DNA of 64,000 nt. Origin: Paracyclopina nana. Lineage: Eukaryota > Arthropoda > Copepoda > Cyclopoida > Cyclopettidae. The DNA lies in NCBI GenBank assembly GCA_019096065.1, contig JAGUCH010000001.1:10230001-10294000 (forward strand), in the 5' to 3' direction. The position numbers and the translations under genes are program-made. Position 1 is the first letter of the stretch, and the number at the start of each line of letters is the position of its first letter. The notes below the pieces were generated by a model. The model saw only the letters and a program-made list of their open reading frames with translations, was not told the DNA's origin and searched no databases. This document shows positions 10,655-24,000 of the stretch, piece after piece.

Positions 10655-11390
10655 GTAAAGCCATATTCCAACTGGCGGGCGGCTGTCAAAAATCTGCCTT
10701 GCGTTGGTTTACAAAAGTTTTCAACACGGCTTTTTTCTAGAAGTTTACTTGTTACCTAACCTAAAATGTGGTCACCAAAATCCTATAGCTATGACAATTT
10801 TGAATATGATTCTTTAAGATTTGACTAATTTGCAACCCTTGTATTTCAGCATTTAATCTAACATTCATGAAACAATTTAGCCTGATCACAACTTTTGGGC
10901 AGGCTTTTCCCAACTTTTCTTAGCTTTTCCATGCCAGTACAAAAACTACAGCATGGCAGACATCAATGCAAGAAAGTACTTTTTGCTATTTTTTTCCTAA
11001 AGAATTGAGTGTTTTGTCGAATTCTTGGCTATTTTTATTTCATCCTCTCAAGTTGAACCTGTTTGTTTGGAACTCAAAGAGTATTGAGTATGGTAATGTA
11101 AGGCAATTTTCTCATTTTCGATCCATCATGCTCAACCCTGGATATGATATGTCTCATGATCCAAAATTCCTTGACTTTCATGAAAATTGCTCAAATGTAT
11201 GCCATTGTGTTGCTTGTTTAATTCTTAGTGTTACAAGCACTATCTGAGCACTTTATCTGCCATTTGGTTAACTAAAGTAGCAAAAACAGTTTTGTTAACG
11301 CTTCGGAAATTGTAACGCATGCACGCCAAAAAGCCAAAAATTCAGCACCATCTATTGCATTATACTTGTCTTTATGTTCCTTATTACACG
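10655..11390 (+). repeat. Family B repeat, copy 1
   Basis: About 730 bp shared with 35925-36968, 37495-38150 and (reverse) 58660-59835. Recognisable blocks are CATGCCAGTACAAAAACTAC, GATCCATCATGCTCAA, TTCCTTGACTTTCATGAA and, at the end, AATTCAGCACCATCTATTGC. It has no convincing protein and is a non-autonomous repeat of unknown class. Confidence 0.75.
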
Positions 11391-11761
11391 TGATCGACAC
11401 TCCAGATTGAGAAAATGGTTTATTTGATAAGTAGTCCTATTTAACTTTTTGGCTGCCTCTGTTCATCTTGTCCTCTCGTTGGATCATCTAATAGTACCAC
11501 AGCCTCTTTATTTTAATATTGCTATTAGATTGGTGGGATCAAACTTGCTCGCCCACTTTGTACTCGCATAGGGTTGCAAAGTTAACAGACTTATTTTCTA
11601 CGTACTTGATAAATGATGTAGTTGCCCATGGAGTCACTGTTCAATTGTAGTCGATCATTTTTAGCAAACTTTACTGACTCCTCTCCTTATTTTATATGTC
11701 ATTGAGCCACTTTTTCGTTGTACGCGAGGATATCTCTCAGCTTCTCTAAACTCTCCCCTAA

Positions 11762-11930
11762 GGGCGTTCTCATATTGCGTTTTAGTTTAACCAAAGCTGA
11801 TACTGGTTAGACCAAACTGACTTTTGTCCGGACAAAAGTCAGCATTCTTGTAGTGTTTAGTTTAACCAGTATCAGCGTGGTTTAACTAAAATCAGTTTTG
11901 GTTAGACCAAACTGCGATATGAGAACGCCC
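11762..11930. mobile_element. Family H foldback element, copy 1
   Basis: 169 bp, nearly palindromic from end to end: starts GGGCGTTCTCATATTGCG, ends with GATATGAGAACGCCC, with a central perfect palindrome CTTTTGTCCGGACAAAAG. Copies at 42654-42822 and 42876-43022 and end fragments near 52165-52183 and 56983-57000. No ORF. Confidence 0.88.
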
Positions 11931-12161
11931 TCTAAAGTATTTTAGTATCTAGCTAGATTGCATCCTCGGATTTTTCAAGTTGAAATAAAATTACATAATT
12001 TTCAACATAATTATTTGACGCTCTCTCTAAATATAGATGTGTTAGATGGCTTAGATGATCATCTTTGTCGTCTATATTTGTACTGTTTTCAGATGATTTT
12101 TGACAATCCTCCTCTATAATTGGACTGTCACTTACCTGTGCTCAAGTGCAGTAGAAATATA

Positions 12162-12317
12162 AGCCCCGTTCCAACAACAAAATAAGTATAGTATAAGTAC
12201 GATTAACCAGTATAGTATGGTACAGCTGAGCGCGCGAGCTAGCAGGCATCATACTATACTTATAAGTATAAGTAAGGTGTCTATACTGTACTGATTTTTA
12301 TTGTTGGAACCGGGCTA
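12162..12317. mobile_element. Family D (subtype 2) miniature element
   Basis: About 156 bp bounded by AGCCCCGTTCCAACAACAAA and GTTGTTGG-AACCGGGCTA-type ends, with internal AAGTATAGTATAAGTA arms and a GCGCGCGAGCTAGC core. Same architecture as the copy at 59992-60139; subtype 1 copies elsewhere carry TCAGCATAGT arms. Confidence 0.82.
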
Positions 12318-12746
12318 TAGATGATTTTTGGTTTAGCTATCTATAATTGGACCAAATATAGCTGATAGTAGACTTTAACCAAGCTCAAGCAAATTGATAG
12401 CTTTTGAATATTGCTCCCTATAGTACATGGCTCTTTTAAAATCTGTATTAATGAGAAATAATCAGAGCAATTGTAATTACTTTTCATTTTATTGTAAGCA
12501 AAATCCAAGAATTACTTATCAAAAAACTAAAATAATAACTAAAATTTTATAGTGCCAAAAAGCTTGAAAAATTGAGCCAGAAGTTCAATATTTCACTTTA
12601 TTTAAAAAATAATTAAAAAGTTATTTTTTGGTCACTTCTCATGCTTCATTGATCAAGCTCTCAGTAATAATTTGGAAAAGTACAATTTATTTTGGAAAAT
12701 TTTTTGGATGACAAAAATGATCATCTAAGTCATCTAAATGAATGTA

Positions 12747-13343
12747 CTGTTCAAAACCGAATCCGCAAAAAACCGTGCCGTTATATTCCGTTTCGTTATA
12801 TTCCCTTCCGTTATATTCCGTTCCGTTATATTCCATTCCGTTATATTCCGTTCCGTAAAAATCCGTTTGGTGGGGTAATCTTTTTCTTTAGAAGGTTTGG
12901 TGAGTTCAATTTTAAAAGTAATAGAAATTATTCCATCAGCACTTAATGTGGCTGATAGGTATGATCCCTTGTATCTCTTGTACTACAGTGAATCTAGGTT
13001 TTTAAGCCCCCATTATCAGTCAATTCGGCCACTTCAGGCACAAAGGCCTCGCATTGATCCATTGCCAGAAAGCACTACTGATTTTATCCCTGCTCTTCAA
13101 AGTAGCCAAGTTCCATCCCAAAATTCTGGTAAAAAACGGAAAAATCGAGATTTGTCATATATGGATGAAACAAATATTATTTCTACTAAAAGACAACGTT
13201 GACTAAAATATATTTAATGGTTTTTAACTGAGATTTATACGGATTTTTACCGAAGGGAATATAACGGAACGGAATATAATGGAACGGAATTTAACGGAAC
13301 GGAATATAGCGGCACGGATTTTTGCGGACACGGATTTCAACAG
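12747..13343. mobile_element. Element K: inverted-repeat element with 15-mer tandem arrays in both arms
   Basis: About 600 bp. The left arm (12780-12865) carries about five tandem units of TTATATTCCGTTCCG; the right arm (13255-13310) carries the reverse complement units. Outer ends are CTGTTCAAAACCG and, reversed, CTGTTGAAATCCG. Between the arms is an open frame (12900-13202, no ATG at its start) ending with a basic GKKRKNR stretch; it follows a plausible AG acceptor, so it could be a remnant exon of a transposon gene. I do not recognise it. Confidence 0.65.
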
Positions 13344-13633
13344 ATATACCATCTAAATCATCTAACGAATCTATATTTATACAGACCCGTTATTTGATTT
13401 TACATTTACATTTTTGATTGGTCAAATGCTAGGTGAATATTGTTATAAATCATTTTTGGTGTTTAGCTGTACAGTAGCTCAACCCAGAAGCAATCATCTA
13501 AATTAGTTCAAATATAGAGGAATGCAAAAAATCATCTGTAAATATGCATCATAAAAGAGCAAGAGATTGGTGCTGATGGAGATGACGGTCGACAAAAGTC
13601 ATCTATATTTGAACCCAAAACGGTATAAATATA

Positions 13634-13921
13634 AGGCCGGTATATCAGCATAGTGAGGAGACGTATGTTGACTTATTAGCCCGGTTCCAACAAGGAAAAT
13701 CAGCATAGTCAAGAGACGTAACTTGACTTTTTAGCATAGTCAGGCCACAGCTAGCTCGCGCGCTCAGCTCAACCTGACTTAACTGGTTTACCGTACTGCA
13801 CTATGCTGATATACTGTATTGGAACCGGGCTATTAGCAATGTGAGGTCACAGCTTGCTAGCGCATGCACTCGGGTTTACCGTACTAGACTTAACCGATAT
13901 GCCTTGTAGGAACCGGGCTAT
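13634..13921. mobile_element. Family D element interrupted by another D element
   Basis: An outer subtype-1 copy (13634-13675 plus 13833-13921) is split by a complete inner copy at 13676-13832. Both have ends reading GCCCGGTTCC / GGAACCGGGC (the outer left end is degraded), and TA flanks the inner copy on both sides, indicating self-insertion at a TA site. Confidence 0.85.
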
Positions 13922-13977
13922 TCATTACAAAGATTATCCTCTAAGTTATTTAATGCATCTTTATTTTCAGACCCTCT

Positions 13978-14133
13978 TAGCCCGGTTCCAACAAGGAAAA
14001 TCAGCATAGTCCGGAGACGTAACTTGACTTTTTAGCATAGTCAGGTCACAGCTAGCTCGCGCGCTCAGCTCGACCTGACTTAACTGGTTTACCGTATTAT
14101 ACTATGCTGAAATTCCTTGTTGGAACCGGGCTA
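13978..14133. mobile_element. Family D (subtype 1) miniature element
   Basis: Complete copy of about 156 bp from TAGCCCGGTTCCAACAAGG to TTGGAACCGGGCTA with the GCTAGCTCGCGCGCTCAGC core and inverted arms TCAGCATAGT / ACTATGCTGA. Confidence 0.9.
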
Positions 14134-17100
14134 TATGTTAAGCTAAAATTACGTGAGTCTTGAATTTCCTTATGATAAGGAATGATGACGTAGCTGAACG
14201 CCACAATAACGTCAATTCTGCATTTTCTAGATTTTTGTTTTCATACTGTACCCATTGCCTTGAACGAAGTATTTAAGTTGGAGAGTCCTTTCACCTAATG
14301 TATACCAAAGGACATTATTCATGGGATCATTGGAATATAGCATTCTACATAACGGAGGAGCGTACAGGCTGAAAGGCTATCGTTCTATGTTGCAGTGATG
14401 CTAGCTTAGTTTAGGCCAGCGTCGCAAGCTCCTCTACGGCCTCGTGCAGCCTCGAGCTGTTTCAATAGGGGGCCTTGGGCAGCTTCTGTATGTATGCGAG
14501 AAAGCGAGAGAGCACTTCCATCCGAGAGCAACAACAAATCTTCCAAGTTTGTGTCATTCGCTGTCAAGGAAGCCTCTCGTCAGCGTAGAGAGGCTAGTTC
14601 CCAATCGTCGCCGCAAAACAAGGCTTGGTCATGAGATGATGGAAAACTAATGGAGCTCTAAGCATTAGTCCAAAGCTGCGAAGACAGCAGCAGCGCATCA
14701 ATGCTGTAGCAGTGGAAGAAAGTTGCTGGAGGGAGCGCACGACTGAGTGACCAGATGAAGAGAATTGATGCCAAAGCATCGATATTTTCTTTGCTTTAAG
14801 GGGAGTCGTTGTCCACCAATTACTTGGCAAAAGCGGAATTAGTTGGCTCGCGGGCAGTTGAGGTGCATCTCACCCGATTAGAAAGCCTTACGGTAAATGC
14901 TTTGACCCGTTCACCTACTGGTGGCAGCTCCTAAAAGCAACGTTTTGCGGGTCAAGGCACCGTAGAAGCCCCCTCAAATCGGAACAAATTGAAAAAGCGC
15001 CATTTTGGCTTGTCTGGCCACCCTGAATGTGGAGCGCGCGCATTGCTGGCGCCCAGCGCGCACAAAGCTCTTCTTCTCCTTTTCTGCCTTGAAAGGCTCG
15101 TTGCGGCCATTCGCATGCTGGTCTTTGGCCTCAGCACATCACGACGACGACTTTGCGACTGTATTCCCAAAGTGCCATGCTGGAAAACAATGCTGAACTG
15201 GTGCGCTTTCCAATCGCTACTGCTCTAACTCCTGCTTGTCGGCCCCAACGCCAGGACGATGGTGGGGCTCCCGAAGATGGCCTACTCAACTTGAAGAAGA
15301 AGTGTCAGAACTGCATCAAGTGGTGAAAAGAAGAAGGACAACGCGAATAATAGCAACAGCAACCTTAAAGGTAAGCAAAGCTTTCCTTCCGTCGCCACTT
15401 GGCACACCACTAGCTCGTCGCTCCAAAGAAAGCTTTTAAGGAAGGCCGCAATTCAACGGCCGCGTTAACTACTCACTTCAATGCGAACATGCAATGGTTT
15501 TCAGGCACTTGCTATGTGCGGCAATTGTTGCAACTTCTGTTGCGCAAAGAAAAAACAGAATTGAAATGCTCGCAAGGCAACCGTTTCATGACGACGTAAA
15601 AAATCCACTCGAGCGCATGTCAGTCGTTAAAAACTCGTGAGCAAGGCTGTAAAATCATAAATGCTGATGAGCCTTTGAGGCCGCGGGCAAATGATACTAT
15701 GTTTCCACCGTATATGGCTGGCATAAAAAGTATCAATCAGAGCGTTCGTTCGCCAAGTAGACTAGCAAGCAGTAATGAAGCAAGTGTTTGTAGCTACATT
15801 ATTATTGGTTGCTACCGAATAAATCCTCGGCCAAAAATTTTCTCTCTTGCATTCCCTGCAAATTGAAACGCATGCAAGCAAACAATGCATTAGAGCCTGG
15901 CATTGCTGGGATAATGCAAAAGATGAAAAATCATCTAAATGTTCTTCCCATTTCGAAAGCCCAGCTTGTTTCCTTCTCGAGCAAGCGTCAACTTAGCGCG
16001 TATGTAAATACCTATAACCACATGCTTAGTGGTAAAGAGCCACAAACGAGGCTACCGCTGAAAATTGAAAATGGCATGGTTTTGACAATAGACTCCACTA
16101 TGATGCGCTGAAAGGAAAAACTGTAGCGTGAGAGTGCCAACTTTGTTTGTAAAACGTATCGGCCTCTGGCTTTCGTCATCACTATTTTGCAGTGTTTACT
16201 TGCGAGTAGCTTCAGCAGCAGCAGCACAAGTGGTAAGCCAATTAGAAGTGAGAGCTCAGCATTTCTGTAATCAGTCGTAATCTTGTTAGAAATCGCATCT
16301 GCCATGGGATCACTTGATTGAGTCCGACGCGGTTATTGCTGAGAGAAACGGACCCAATGTGGCGGCGGTATGTAGCAGGAGCAGCAGCAACAGCAGAAGC
16401 TAGCACAGTGTGCAGCAGCAGCTCAGCGGCCTTCAAGGCCCAGAGGACAAGGAGTGGCTACGCGAAAGTCAGCCTAGTTGGGCGGCGAGGCTGAGGCTGC
16501 TCGGAGCCTTTATAAAGACCAGACCTTTCAAGGTAAAAGGGGACTCCTGATGGCTGCGGCTATGCTTTGCTCTCCTGCCTCGGCCTTCATGGATTCTCAT
16601 GACTCGCCGTGCCCAGCCGACCTTCTTCACGTGGTAGGCTCAGGATGTGACTATCTATCATAGTGGAGCCGCCGTAGATGACCACGCGCAGCGGATATAG
16701 TGTAGAAAGCAGAACCGATAAAATTGCGCAGTCCTTATCAACAGCAGCAGCAGCTCTTCCGCCGCCGGGTGCCTTCCTCGTACTCGTGTTGCTAGGCTCC
16801 CCGCACGTATTTCCATTCTATCACCGCTCAAAACAAACTTTAACGATTGCCTCGAGAGGTCTCAAGGCTCCTTGTGCACTAACTTGGTTGGTGGACGAGC
16901 GCTTGGACCGAATTCAATGTGCACTTTAAGGCTGCAACATGCTTTTGATCGAGGCGCCCTTCAAATGCTTCAAAGCGAGCTCAACAATGCAAAACGTGTG
17001 TGTGCCATACAGAGGCCAATCAATAAAAGAAAAGAAAAGACTCCTTATTTCCAAGCTCTGGATCCAATGTATATTGTAGAAAGCCTTTCTTTTCTGGGCT

Positions 17101-17239
17101 TTCCATGAAGGCCACCACCACTTAGGTTGCTGCTGTGCCTCTCTAGCCACCATAGCAGCGGCGAAGGCCACTCCATAATGCCTCTCATGGCAATTTTTTC
17201 CGAGCTCATAGAAAAGAGGATAATGCAGTGGATAAAACG
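14134..17239. other. Intergenic region upstream of acetylcholinesterase
   Basis: No conserved protein was recognised in either strand. There are CAG-rich runs (about 16200-16440 and 16740-16760) and a TATAAAG at 16511-16517 that could belong to a promoter, but no splice from there to the 17240 exon was established. 5' untranslated exons of the esterase may be present. Confidence 0.35.
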
Positions 17240-19272
<2,033 letters not shown>

Positions 19273-19274
<2 letters not shown>

Positions 19275-19329
19275 GGATATTCCCTCGATCGCGACTTCGT
19301 ACTAATATAATAATAAGAAGAAGAACCCT
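19273..19329. mobile_element. Family A remnant at the acetylcholinesterase stop codon
   Basis: 57-bp internally deleted copy: AGGGATATTCC...CGCGACTTCGT at the left and AAGAACCCT at the right, as in the full copies. Its first bases form part of the TAG stop (19272-19274) of acetylcholinesterase. Confidence 0.65.
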
Positions 19330-20250
19330 AGGTGTAACAAAGGCTTTTCGCTTTCCAGCTGAAGCCCCACGACCTTGTGAATCAACTGAATGTTGTGGTA
19401 ACGATGCTCCAACTACAAGTGGTGCCAGTTGGACACAAATTGGACCAACTTCAAGTTGCTTGATTTTCCTTATTGTACCTTTTTTGAGTCCTCGTGGCTG
19501 GTGGCTGGCAGCAGAGAACTGATTCATTCATTCAGCTGAACAAGGAGTGCGTTTCAAAACTGAACTCTGTGCAGAAGAACGACGTACATATCACGTGAAT
19601 CCTACTCAGCTTCGCAGGCTGCTACTGCTGCTGCCAATGAATGTTGTTGAGACATATTGTGTTTGAAAGAGGCTGCTGCTTGAGGGCGGGAAGGAAAAAC
19701 TATTGCAGCTTCCGGTGAGCATAAACGACTAGTTATGTGTTAAGAGTGAATGAATACGACTTCAATTATCATCATCAATTTTCATCGTCATCCCACGTCT
19801 CTCTGTCGATCTGCGCGGCGTGCAGATCTAGGAAAATTACCGCGATCGACGCAGATCAACAGTGTTGATTTGCTACTTCACTACTATTGCCTGCCAACTC
19901 GTAAGTTGTTCCAATAATCCTCCTACTGCTGCTGCAACAACTGTGCAATGGAATTTACTTTGCAGCCTTTTGTTTGTTTGCAATCAGCCGTTTGCGTTGG
20001 TCTACTCATGCACCGTTTTTGCACCAAGTACATATTTATGACGCGCGACAGTTACCACCTATTGCATAAATGAGCGATTGTGATTGTGCAGTCAATGAAC
20101 AGCCCCGAGCCCTCCCCTGACTTACCTTAAGCAAAAGCAAGAAACGTCTACCTATGGCAATATCTATGGTTTCAGCAATGCCGCTTACACCTGTACAAAA
20201 CAATAGCAATGGCGTTCCTGCTTTCTCTTCAGCCCACTTTTCGTTAGAGA
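19330..20250. other. Spacer, no gene recognised
   Basis: Likely 3' flank of acetylcholinesterase. No clear AATAAA with supporting context and no conserved frame were found. Confidence 0.35.
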
Positions 20251-20407
20251 TAAGCCCGGTTCCAACAAGGAAAATCAGCATATTCAAGAGACGTAACTTG
20301 ACTTTTTAGCATAGTCAGGTCACAGCTGGCTCGCGCGCTCAGCTCGACCTGACTTAACTGGTTTACCGTACTGCACTATGCTGATATCCCGTGTTGGAAC
20401 CGGGCTA
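20251..20407. mobile_element. Family D (subtype 1) miniature element
   Basis: Complete copy, TAAGCCCGGTTCCAACAAGG to GTTGGAACCGGGCTA, with the GCTCGCGCGCTCAGC core; highly similar to 13978-14133. Confidence 0.9.
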
Positions 20408-21006
20408 TAGATGGCAATAAGAAAGTGGCATCCCCGAAAGTTATGCACGAGATCCAGTTTCGGATGAGGAACGCAACAGCCCCCCTTATGTCCTCCATTT
20501 TGTAAGTGTCCTCTTTTCGATTGCTGCCACTGCTGCTGCTGCTGCTGGAGTGCCTAAACACACGATATAACAAAATACTGTAAGAAAAAAAACACACTTT
20601 TGCATGCGTAATCAAAAGTGTAGAAAAAAATTCTACTTTTCAACGCAATCAGTTTGACGGAAAACCCTACTTCATCTACGTTTGCTAGGCCCGCCGCGCG
20701 TACAATTCTTTCACCCCTACTCCACGATTTTTCTTCGACAACCTTAGCGTACCACTACTTCTGCTACTATTTATGCCAAATACTTATAACAAACTCGTGG
20801 AAAGCTGCTGACAGCAAAAATTGGTGACAGTCACACAAGAGCAAACGAACCCACATTTAACTGCTATTATTACATAATACTATATTAAATGATATCCCCT
20901 GCTATAATAATAAAACCACCCACAATAACATTGTTATCACAGCTTATAATCAAATTTCACTTTGAAAATAAACACATTTAAAAAATTCTACCGCAACTCT
21001 AAGGCG
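20408..21006. other. Spacer downstream of two convergent genes
   Basis: AT-rich with a CTG run at about 20530-20550. Nothing gene-like seen. Confidence 0.35.
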
Positions 21007-21012
21007 TTTATT
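21007..21012 (-). terminator. Probable polyadenylation signal AATAAA of the EPB41L4A-like gene
   Basis: TTTATT on the plus strand, 37 bases beyond the minus-strand stop codon at 21049-21051. Confidence 0.5.
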
Positions 21013-21048
21013 GAGAACTAATCTGAAAATGAATAATACTGCTGTGGT

Positions 21049-24000
21049 TCAGAGTTCCGTGCTCATTTCATCACCCGAAGGCATTGTGAAGCCATTGCTT
21101 CTGAAGACTCTGCTTTGGTACTTCGTAGTCGGGTACACTGAAGGGACTGGCGGGGCCGGTGGCCTTCCGTTGTTGAGTTGAGGCGAAGGGGCTTCATTCG
21201 GCTGGATCAGCACCGTCGGCTGGAAATAATGTGGTTTAATTAATATTGCTGCACGCCAAAAAGAAATTGCGTTAGCTCTCCTACATTTGCTGCATGCAGC
21301 TAATTTGTATTCTCTTCAGGGCATGTGAAAAAAATACCACTCGCTACTACAAATAGTGGTGCAAAATGCAATAGTAGATTAGATGCATTCCCCGCTTCTT
21401 CTACCTAATCATGGGGAGCCCACATCGTGTGCTTTCTAATCTTGGCAGCAGGCAGCGGCGTAAGTAAACATATTCCTGGCAAAAGTGAGATAACGTACCG
21501 GCAGGGCGCCCCTGGAATGCGCCTGCTGACCATTAGCATGGTGATGAAACAGTGCTGAGTTTCCAGAGCTGCTGCTGCTGCCCGCCGGAACTGCATACGG
21601 ACTTTTATACTGGGTAGAAGTCACGGGCAGGCCCAAATTGTGGAAGCTGCGGGGGTTGGGCGAGGAGGCAGAGACAGGCGTGGATGTGGCCACGAATTTG
21701 CTGCTGCCCGATGACACCACGTTGGGAGGCCAAATGAACTGGGAGTCAAGCTGATGATGCCTGCAATGGGATCAACGGTCACACAATTACTTCTACCGCC
21801 GATCGCACCACTTACATTGAGCGGGGTCGACTTGCATCCGTCGTCGTAGGTCCGCCGACCATGGAGGCGGAGCGCTGGGGCGTGGACGCTTTTGACTCCA
21901 TGGCCGAAACGACAGACCTGGTGGTGGCTGTCTTGAGCTGGGCCCTTGGGTGGTGGGCGAGGGTGGGCGCGCGTGCATTGTAGTAGTGCCTCGTGCCACT
22001 CGCTGCGGTCGTCTCCACATTCTTGAACGGAATTTCCCCGCGCCTGTTTTCTTCCGACGGCTCAACCAGTCCGAACTCGAGCTGCTGCAGGACCTCTGGC
22101 GGAAGGCGAGCTCTGGACGAGTGATCGCCTCCTCCCGGCGACCGAGATCGAGACCTGTAAAATCATCAGCGTTGCATATTGAAAAGACTGGCTTGCGATT
22201 CCGTGCACCCAGCAGAGAACTTATTTAGGGACCGTCAACTCTGCATGAGTCGGGAACATTTGTCTCGCCTTCTATACTCTCCCCCTAGCATAGATACTTT
22301 ATATACCGCTCGCATGGGCGAACGCTAATTAAGCTTGGCAAAAAATGGGGGCATAAGGTGACAAATTGGAGTTTCTGACACCATGTTTTCCCCCCTATGC
22401 ATCAAGTTTCTTCAACAATTTTTCATTTTCGAGAGCCCGATTGCCATTACCTTTGCCTTCTTCGGTTTCGTTTCAACGACGCTTGAGAGGCTTCAACTTC
22501 AGTTTCAGCTCCACTGTTGACATACCCAGACTTCCTGCTCGCTGAAATTGCGAGCTGCTGCTGCTGCGGATTTTGGTTTTCTTGGTTCGAGTCTACCAGC
22601 TTATAGCTGCCCTGGCTGCAATTAGAAAATGAGGTTGATGAGCCTCCAGAGATGATGGCTACTGCATCGAGAGAGCAGCAAAAACAAACGCGGCTCCGAG
22701 GGGAATCGGTAACTTTTACGATGGACATTCGATGTCGCCCACATTATCTGAGTAAAAAAACCTGTTTCTTCATGCACTTTTGAGAAGGCCCCAAACTCTC
22801 AGAATGTCTCAACGGCTTTTTTTCGTATCCAATTTATTTAGATAGCCGCTAAGCTGAAAGCCAGTTTTTATTAGGAGCTTTTGAGAGGTGAGCTCTCCTC
22901 TCTCTGCAGCAAAACCGCTCTTGCACATCTTTGCCATGAGATCTAGTATCCTAGTCGTTGAAGCAGGAGGCAACAAGAGGAGCTGAAATAAGAGCCCAGA
23001 GGCGTCTTCTCCTCTCCCTTTCTCCTACTCCCCCCTCCTCCTTCTCTCTCTCTCTCTCCCTCCCTGCGTGGTCCATGTGAGCTATGGGAGTGCTTAGAAA
23101 GGTGAGTTTCGAAAGAAAGAAGAAGAGAGGAATCGATATTCGAGCCTAGACTTGTACATTACAGCTACTTCTCATGGGAGGACAAAAGCAATTACCGAAA
23201 AGCTGTAGAAAACGCATCTGTCTTGCACGCGCGCTCCACAGCTCCTGTGCGTTACTAATGATAAACTAAGCTAGTCCTTCTACGTACACAACATAAATAT
23301 ATATACATACAATGGAGAGCAGGTCACTGAAAAATTATTCGACACACCCTCTTCTCGTGCAAGCTAGCCTTGTGTGTGCGTAGTCTCATTTGAAGGCGCC
23401 TTCCGGAGAATAATGCAGGTAGGACCTGCCCCAAGTTATTCCTGATAAAGCTTTGAGACTGCATGGCTTTTATGGTAGAAGTTAGTTTGTGGCTCAAGGC
23501 CACGACTGCCTTTCTTTTCTGCTGCTCAGCGCGCACCGTTTCATGTTTTTCATGCTTTCATTATTGAATTTGTTGCACACCACTCACCGCTTGCGTCGGC
23601 TGCGATGCGTTCTTCTGACGGACCGTTCAGATTCACTGCCAGACTCGTTTCTGCGCCGGCTTTGGTGCTGCACCCCTGAAACCCATGAAACTCCACTGGC
23701 AGCATCACTTTCTGCATCGGATTGGCCGCCGCCGTTGTGCGGTTGCGAGCGACTTCGCCTGACAAAGGATGAAAGTGTTAAATTAGGTTTCCACAAAGTT
23801 TTTGTGCTGAATCAAGGAGGTCAAAGTAGATAAGTCGACAAACTTTTGCCCTAATGGCATACGAACAGTACAGCACATCTACATGACAATCCACTCTGGC
23901 GGTAGCAACCTCCCTCTTCTCCAGCTACTTTCTCCTCGATTGAAATGAGTACTTACGCCAGGGGGATCTTCCTACCAATATGACATAAGACACGCGCTAT

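Noticed and set aside
12780-12865. CRISPR-like array
   Set aside because: The units are directly abutting 15-mers without spacers, and the organism is an animal.
12692-12946. Open frame with RYIPF repeats
   Set aside because: It is simply the 15-bp tandem repeat of element K read in one frame.
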